Shown here: positions 60,001 to 64,000 of the stretch, piece after piece
Position numbering within the stretch: position 1 is the stretch's first letter
How the letters are laid out: the number at the start of each line of letters is the position of its first letter
NCBI GenBank assembly: GCA_005408345.1
Contig: SEMN01000087.1
Location: 1,116,001-1,180,000, forward strand
Source of the DNA: Macquaria australasica
Taxonomy: Eukaryota; Chordata; Actinopteri; Centrarchiformes; Percichthyidae
DNA: 64,000 nt
Direction of reading: 5' to 3'
Made by a program: the position numbers and the translations under genes
The notes under the pieces: model-generated
What the model was told of the DNA's origin: nothing
Database searches by the model: none
Seen by the model: only the letters and a program-made list of their open reading frames with translations

Positions 60001-62904
60001 AACTAGTGTGCCTCCAGCAACAGCAGCTACAGCAAATCCAGCTCACAGAACAGATTCGAATCCAAGTAGCTATGATGACTCCACAGGGTCTCCAGTCATC
60101 GGTAGGGGCAGTAATGGACCCTCTTAAAGCCCTCGGTGCACATCTCTCTCAGCAGCTGTCTGCTGCAGCAGCTCTGATAGGAAAAAGGACCGGAAGTCAG
60201 AGCCTTTCTATGGAGACGATGAAGCAAGGTAAACTACCTCTCCCCACTGGCATCCCTACCTCTCTACCTGGAGGACTGGGTTCAATGACTTCTAAAACAG
60301 ACATTTTGAAGGGCATTCCAGATCTGGCTAGCCGTTTACCAGCACTACTGCCACAGTCACCAGGCGTCATGGGTTTCCCTAGCACCTTCAGTGGTATCCA
60401 AGCAGGGATAGAGTCCTCCAAAAAAGTGAAGACGAAGATGCTGAACCTCCCACCAGAATCAAAGAACGGTGACTCATTATACAAGCACAAGTGCAAGTAC
60501 TGCGGAAAGACCTTTGGCAATGACAGTGCTCTCCAGATTCACTTGCGTTCTCACACCGGCGAGAGGCCCTTCAAGTGTAACATTTGCGGAAACCGCTTCA
60601 CAACCAAAGGAAACCTCAAAGTGCATTTCCAGAGGCATAAAGACAAGTATCCTACCATCAGCATGAACCCACATCCTGTGCCAGAGCACCTTGACAACAT
60701 TCCCACCAGCAGTGGCATTCCCTTTGGCATGTCTGTGCCCATGGATGAGTCAAATCTGACTGAAATTAAGCCTATACCAGGCCATCCTGCTGCTGGGTTC
60801 CACCCGTCATCCATATCAGGATTGAAGTCTAAATTTGACAGCTTTGTAGGGGACCCATTTTCCCAGAGACCCTCGCCATCAACAAGTGATGGCTCAGCAT
60901 CCGTTTCCTCTAATGTGTTTGGCCATGAGACGGGACTGGATCCGAATCAGAAGGATGCTAAAGAACTGCTTGGAGCACTGCATCATATGAATGGTGGGGC
61001 CCTCCCAGGAGAACCAAGCTCTGGAACCGCAAAACTTCAGCAGATGGTGGATGGTCTGGAAAAGAGAACCGGTGACCCTAACGAGTGTGTAATCTGCCAT
61101 AGGGTGCTCAGTTGCCAGAGCTCACTCAAAATGCATTATCGTACACACACCGGTGAGAGGCCATACAAGTGCAAAATCTGTGGTCGTGCATTCTCAACCA
61201 AGGGTAACCTCAAGGCCCATTATGGAGTGCACAGGGCTAACACTCCTCTTAAAATGCAACACTCATGTCCCATCTGCCAGAAGAAGTTCACCAACGCTGT
61301 GGTTCTGCAGCAGCACATTCGTATGCACATGGGTGGGCAGATCCCCAACACCCCAATGCCAGAAAACCAGTTTGAAGCAGCAGAACCAATGGAGCCATCT
61401 CTACCAGAGGAGGCGCCTATGGATGGCAATAGTTTTGAAACAAGCGTGGAGGATCATGAGCCAGAGCTAAACTCCCACAAGCCAAAGGACACCTCAGATT
61501 CCCTCCCATCTGCACCTGAGGAACAACCACAGCAGCATGCTGGTCCTGCCGTGTTTTCCAGCCTGGATGTTTTGAAGAATCTCACCTCTGCTCTTGCACT
61601 GAAACGACAGAGTAGCACCGCTTCAGAAAGCGAGGGAACATCCAAAGAATCCCTAGCAGCTCCTATAGATCAGGAATATCAGAATGGCCGTAGTCCATCC
61701 ATTTCGGACTCAGCCATGTCCTTTCACTCATCTTCCCCGGTAAACAACACGAGTAGCAAATCTCCTGAGTCTGCTGTTGATGAATTTGCCTGCAATGTGT
61801 CAAAACCAGAATCTGATGGTGGTGCTCAAGGTGGCGCTGAGTCAAATGGAGCCCTTGACCTCACAGCATCCAGCAGCTTTATCCCCAAAGCGATTAAAGA
61901 AGAACCCGGAATTCCATTCACAAATGGAGACTATGGTGAGTTTATTAGTTGAGAAATGTATTTAGATGTTTAGAGGCTGTCATGTTGGACGCTTGGATCT
62001 AATTTTCCACCTCTTGTACCAACAGTTCCTAGTAACATGCCTTTCATGAGGATACCATCAAGTCTGGCCAGTCTGGAGATGAAGATTCCTCCAGAGAATC
62101 CTTTGGGCCCCCATGGTTTGTTCAGCTCCCATATGCCTCAGGGAACAGCCATGCCCTCCTCCATCTCCACTGCGCCGCGACGATCGACCAAACAGCACGT
62201 GTGTAATGTCTGTGGCAAGAACTTCTCATCTGCCAGTGCCTTGCAGATCCATGAGCGCACTCATACAGGGGAGAAGCCTTTTGCCTGCAACATCTGTGGC
62301 AGGGCTTTCACCACCAAGGGAAATCTAAAGGTAAGTCATCCTTGTCTGACAAAGTGCTGAATAGGCCATTTTCGGTCCATTTTAAGTATGTACTTGGGAA
62401 TAATGTAATATCAAGTGTTTTGATTGGATTGTAATTAACTGTGTGTCTTCTCTTTAGGTGCATATCGGCACTCACATGTGGAACAACTCGTCACGGCGTG
62501 GCCAGCGTCTGTCTCTGGATAATCCCATGGCGCTGATGGCAATGAGCTCCGAGGCTAAGATGTTGCCAGACATTATGCAGGCCCCCAAAGAACTGGGTGC
62601 TCCACAAATGAACTTTGACACGACTCTGTGGAACCAGTATGCTGCTGCCTTCAGTGGTGGCCTGACCATGAAGACCAATGAAATTTCTGTCATCCAGGGT
62701 GGTGGCATCCCACTCCCTGGGAGCCCTGCCGGTGGGCCTCTGATTGGATCCACAGGAGGCCTCATGAAGATGGATGGGTCCCAGTCCGGCTTGCCAGCCT
62801 CCACGGCTGAAATTGAGAAGAACGGCACAGACAGTGTGCCAAAATCGCAGTTCCCACATTTCATGGAGGAGGGTAAAATTGCAGTTAGTCAATTTATCAC
62901 TTGA
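56962..62904 (+). CDS. sall4: Sall4 spalt-like transcription factor, four coding exons
   Basis: The spliced CDS is join(56962..57028, 59476..61935, 62026..62330, 62458..62904), giving 3279 nt and 1092 aa. Introns 1 and 2 are phase 1 and intron 3 is phase 0, all GT/AG. The N-terminus MSRRKQAKPQHI is the SALL-family NuRD-recruiting motif. It is followed by a KRFR basic patch (38-41, at the place of the mammalian KRLR nuclear signal), a C2HC unit (48-68) and a Gln-rich oligomerisation segment (about 199-215). Finger cluster 1 is a pair (about 360-410), cluster 2 is a triplet (560-640), and the last cluster is a pair (902-950) split by intron 3 after its TTKGNLK motif. IKEE at 829-832 fits a SUMO consensus. 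The end, FPHFMEEGKIAVS plus four residues, matches the SALL4 C-terminus. Absence of the third finger pair found in SALL1/3, and adjacency to zfp64, favour sall4 over its paralogues. The family role is in pluripotency, germ-line and limb/fin development, with binding to AT-rich DNA through the last cluster. Human SALL4 is 1053 aa, so this copy appears full length. Confidence 0.96.
57029..59475 (+). other. sall4: sall4 intron 1
   Basis: This is the largest intron of the gene (2447 bp), with donor GTAAGT and a pyrimidine-rich acceptor ending TTTTTAG. The first about 500 bp are CpG-richer than the rest and continue the promoter's composition. A (GT) tract lies at about 58353-58374, and long T runs at about 57769-57785, 57999-58010 and 58500-58515. 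No coding content is seen. First introns of developmental regulators often hold enhancers, but I cannot single one out. Confidence 0.7.
60234..60262 (+). promoter_or_regulatory. Two let-7 seed matches in sall4 exon 2
   Basis: CTACCTC, the complement of let-7 seed positions 2-8, occurs at 60234-60240 and again at 60256-60262, 22 nt apart. That spacing lies in the range reported to allow cooperative microRNA action. The sites fall in coding sequence (KLPLPT and GIPTSL), so effects would be weaker than in a 3' UTR. Chance through codon usage is possible. Confidence 0.3.
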
Positions 62905-64000
62905 ACACAGTATTTGAATGTCTCCTTTGTGAATGAGGTACAATCAATATTCAGAGAAAACTCTGTAGAATTCTGCTTAGATTGTTTGAATTTTTCCAGT
63001 AACTTCATTGCAGCTCTCCTCCCTCCTGATCTGAATGATTCTCAAGTGTTAGTTGAACTTGATATAACTACTGTAGTTGTATTTTATTTTATATAAATAT
63101 ATATGCGGGTATTTTTTTCCTGTCTTTTTTTTTTTGCTGTCTATCCAGGAGTTTGAATGTATAACTTACTTGAAACTGCTTTAATTCAGCCTGTCTCCTC
63201 GATACTTTTGAAGGATTTTGACTTTAATAGGAAAGGTTTCAGGACATGACTTTTAAGGACACCATGCCTCAGTGTTCAGAAGTAATGGTGTAGTTAACTA
63301 TATGTATCTATAATGACTACTTTCCTTCCTATTGTGTGCCATAGGTTTTATGACATTGTACATTTTTGTAGTGGTAAATGTCATTAGCATGTCTCATTTT
63401 GTAGGAGTTTTTGATCAGACTGACAAACTATTCCACTGTCTTGTCTAATAAATCAATGTGCAACAGTTCAGTCATCAGTTTCAGATAATGTAGATTATAA
63501 AATAGGCTTTGCCAAGTGCCTAACCCGAACTGTACATGTTGCTGTTGTCCTTCACTGCACCATAAGGTTGTCATGAAGACTCTGTTGGACTGATAAATTA
63601 GTGTGTTGTACCGTGTAGCATTACACGTATTTCATGTTTTCATCAGTTTACAAAAGTTACCCCCACCCCACAATATTCCACTTGTAAATCTGCAGAGTCA
63701 AGTTTAGTTGGCTGAGGTCTGAAGGCTATTTATATGCTTAATGTTCTCATGCCTGCACTTTATTTCGGGTTGTAGTTACATTTACATTTTATAGTTACAT
63801 TTCACCGCTTTTATTGAGATTGCTGAACAGGGAAAGGGCAAATCGACAATTTTGTTAACTTTTCCTTCCTTTCAGATTTTGTTTGAAACAACAATTTAGA
63901 ATAATTCTCAGACTTGACTTTTTTTCTAGCTTATCTTATCAACTTGTAGCATCATTTATTTATTTATAATTCACCAAATGCTTGAGTTTAGGGGGTAAGT
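62905..64000 (+). other. sall4: sall4 3' UTR and downstream flank
   Basis: No ORF of interest follows the sall4 stop codon. An AATAAA at 63447-63452 is the first standard polyadenylation signal I see. An AU-rich element of three overlapping ATTTA pentamers lies at 63954-63966, which would be in the UTR only if a later poly(A) site is used. The sequence is AT-rich and lacks recognisable repeats. The window ends before any following gene. Confidence 0.55.

Noticed and set aside
59819..62943. Minus-strand and alternate-frame ORFs across sall4 exons
   Set aside because: They are shadows of the sall4 reading frame.
1..64000. tRNA genes, rRNA, CRISPR arrays, intact retrotransposon or viral reading frames
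   Set aside because: No cloverleaf or A/B-box series, repeat-spacer array, or reverse transcriptase, integrase or capsid-like frame was seen on either strand.

Overview
This is a vertebrate, almost certainly percomorph teleost, genomic window. It has large AT-rich noncoding stretches, spliced genes with canonical GT/AG introns, many CA/TG microsatellites, and short interspersed repeats of types common in spiny-rayed fish. There are no bacterial operons, CRISPR arrays, rRNA or tRNA genes that I can support.

Only two protein-coding genes can be supported, both on the + strand and both C2H2 zinc-finger transcription factors. The first is zfp64 (six coding exons, 29283-32031, predicted 695 aa). 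The second is sall4 (four coding exons, 56962-62904, predicted 1092 aa). I reconstructed both by following reading phase across splice sites. The neighbouring order and orientation match the vertebrate SALL4-ZFP64 pair (human chromosome 20q13). By synteny the left 29 kb is expected to be part of the ZFP64-TSHZ2 gene desert, and atp9a would be expected beyond the right edge.

Layout: 1-28.98 kb is gene-free. It mixes decayed interspersed repeats (2.3, 9.0-9.8, 16.6, 17.6, 22.9, 26.9 kb) with repeat-poor, complex stretches that look like candidate conserved noncoding elements (notably 5.7-7.5, 12.9-15.2, 20.4-20.6, 21.6-22.0 and 26.1-26.8 kb). The zfp64 promoter and gene occupy 28.98-32.5 kb. 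The 32.5-56.7 kb interval separates the genes. It holds a CTCF-like motif just after zfp64, a nested pair of mobile elements (33.3-34.1 kb), a second copy of the inner element (43.0 kb), retroposon tails (47.2 and 48.0 kb), a duplicated repeat pair (51.2 and 52.7 kb), an unexplained CpG-retaining segment (53.4-53.7 kb) and several candidate enhancers. The sall4 promoter, gene and start of its 3' UTR fill 56.7-64 kb.

Functionally, sall4 encodes a NuRD-recruiting, AT-rich-DNA-binding developmental and stem-cell regulator. zfp64 encodes a multi-finger promoter-binding factor. Developmental regulators such as sall4 typically depend on distant enhancers, so the repeat-poor noncoding blocks are the most plausible functional content outside the exons. 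All enhancer calls rest on sequence texture and motifs only, without alignment. I found no clearly new system; the most checkable novelties are the overlapping uORF at the sall4 start codon, paired let-7 seed matches in sall4 exon 2, and the CpG-rich segment at 53.4 kb.
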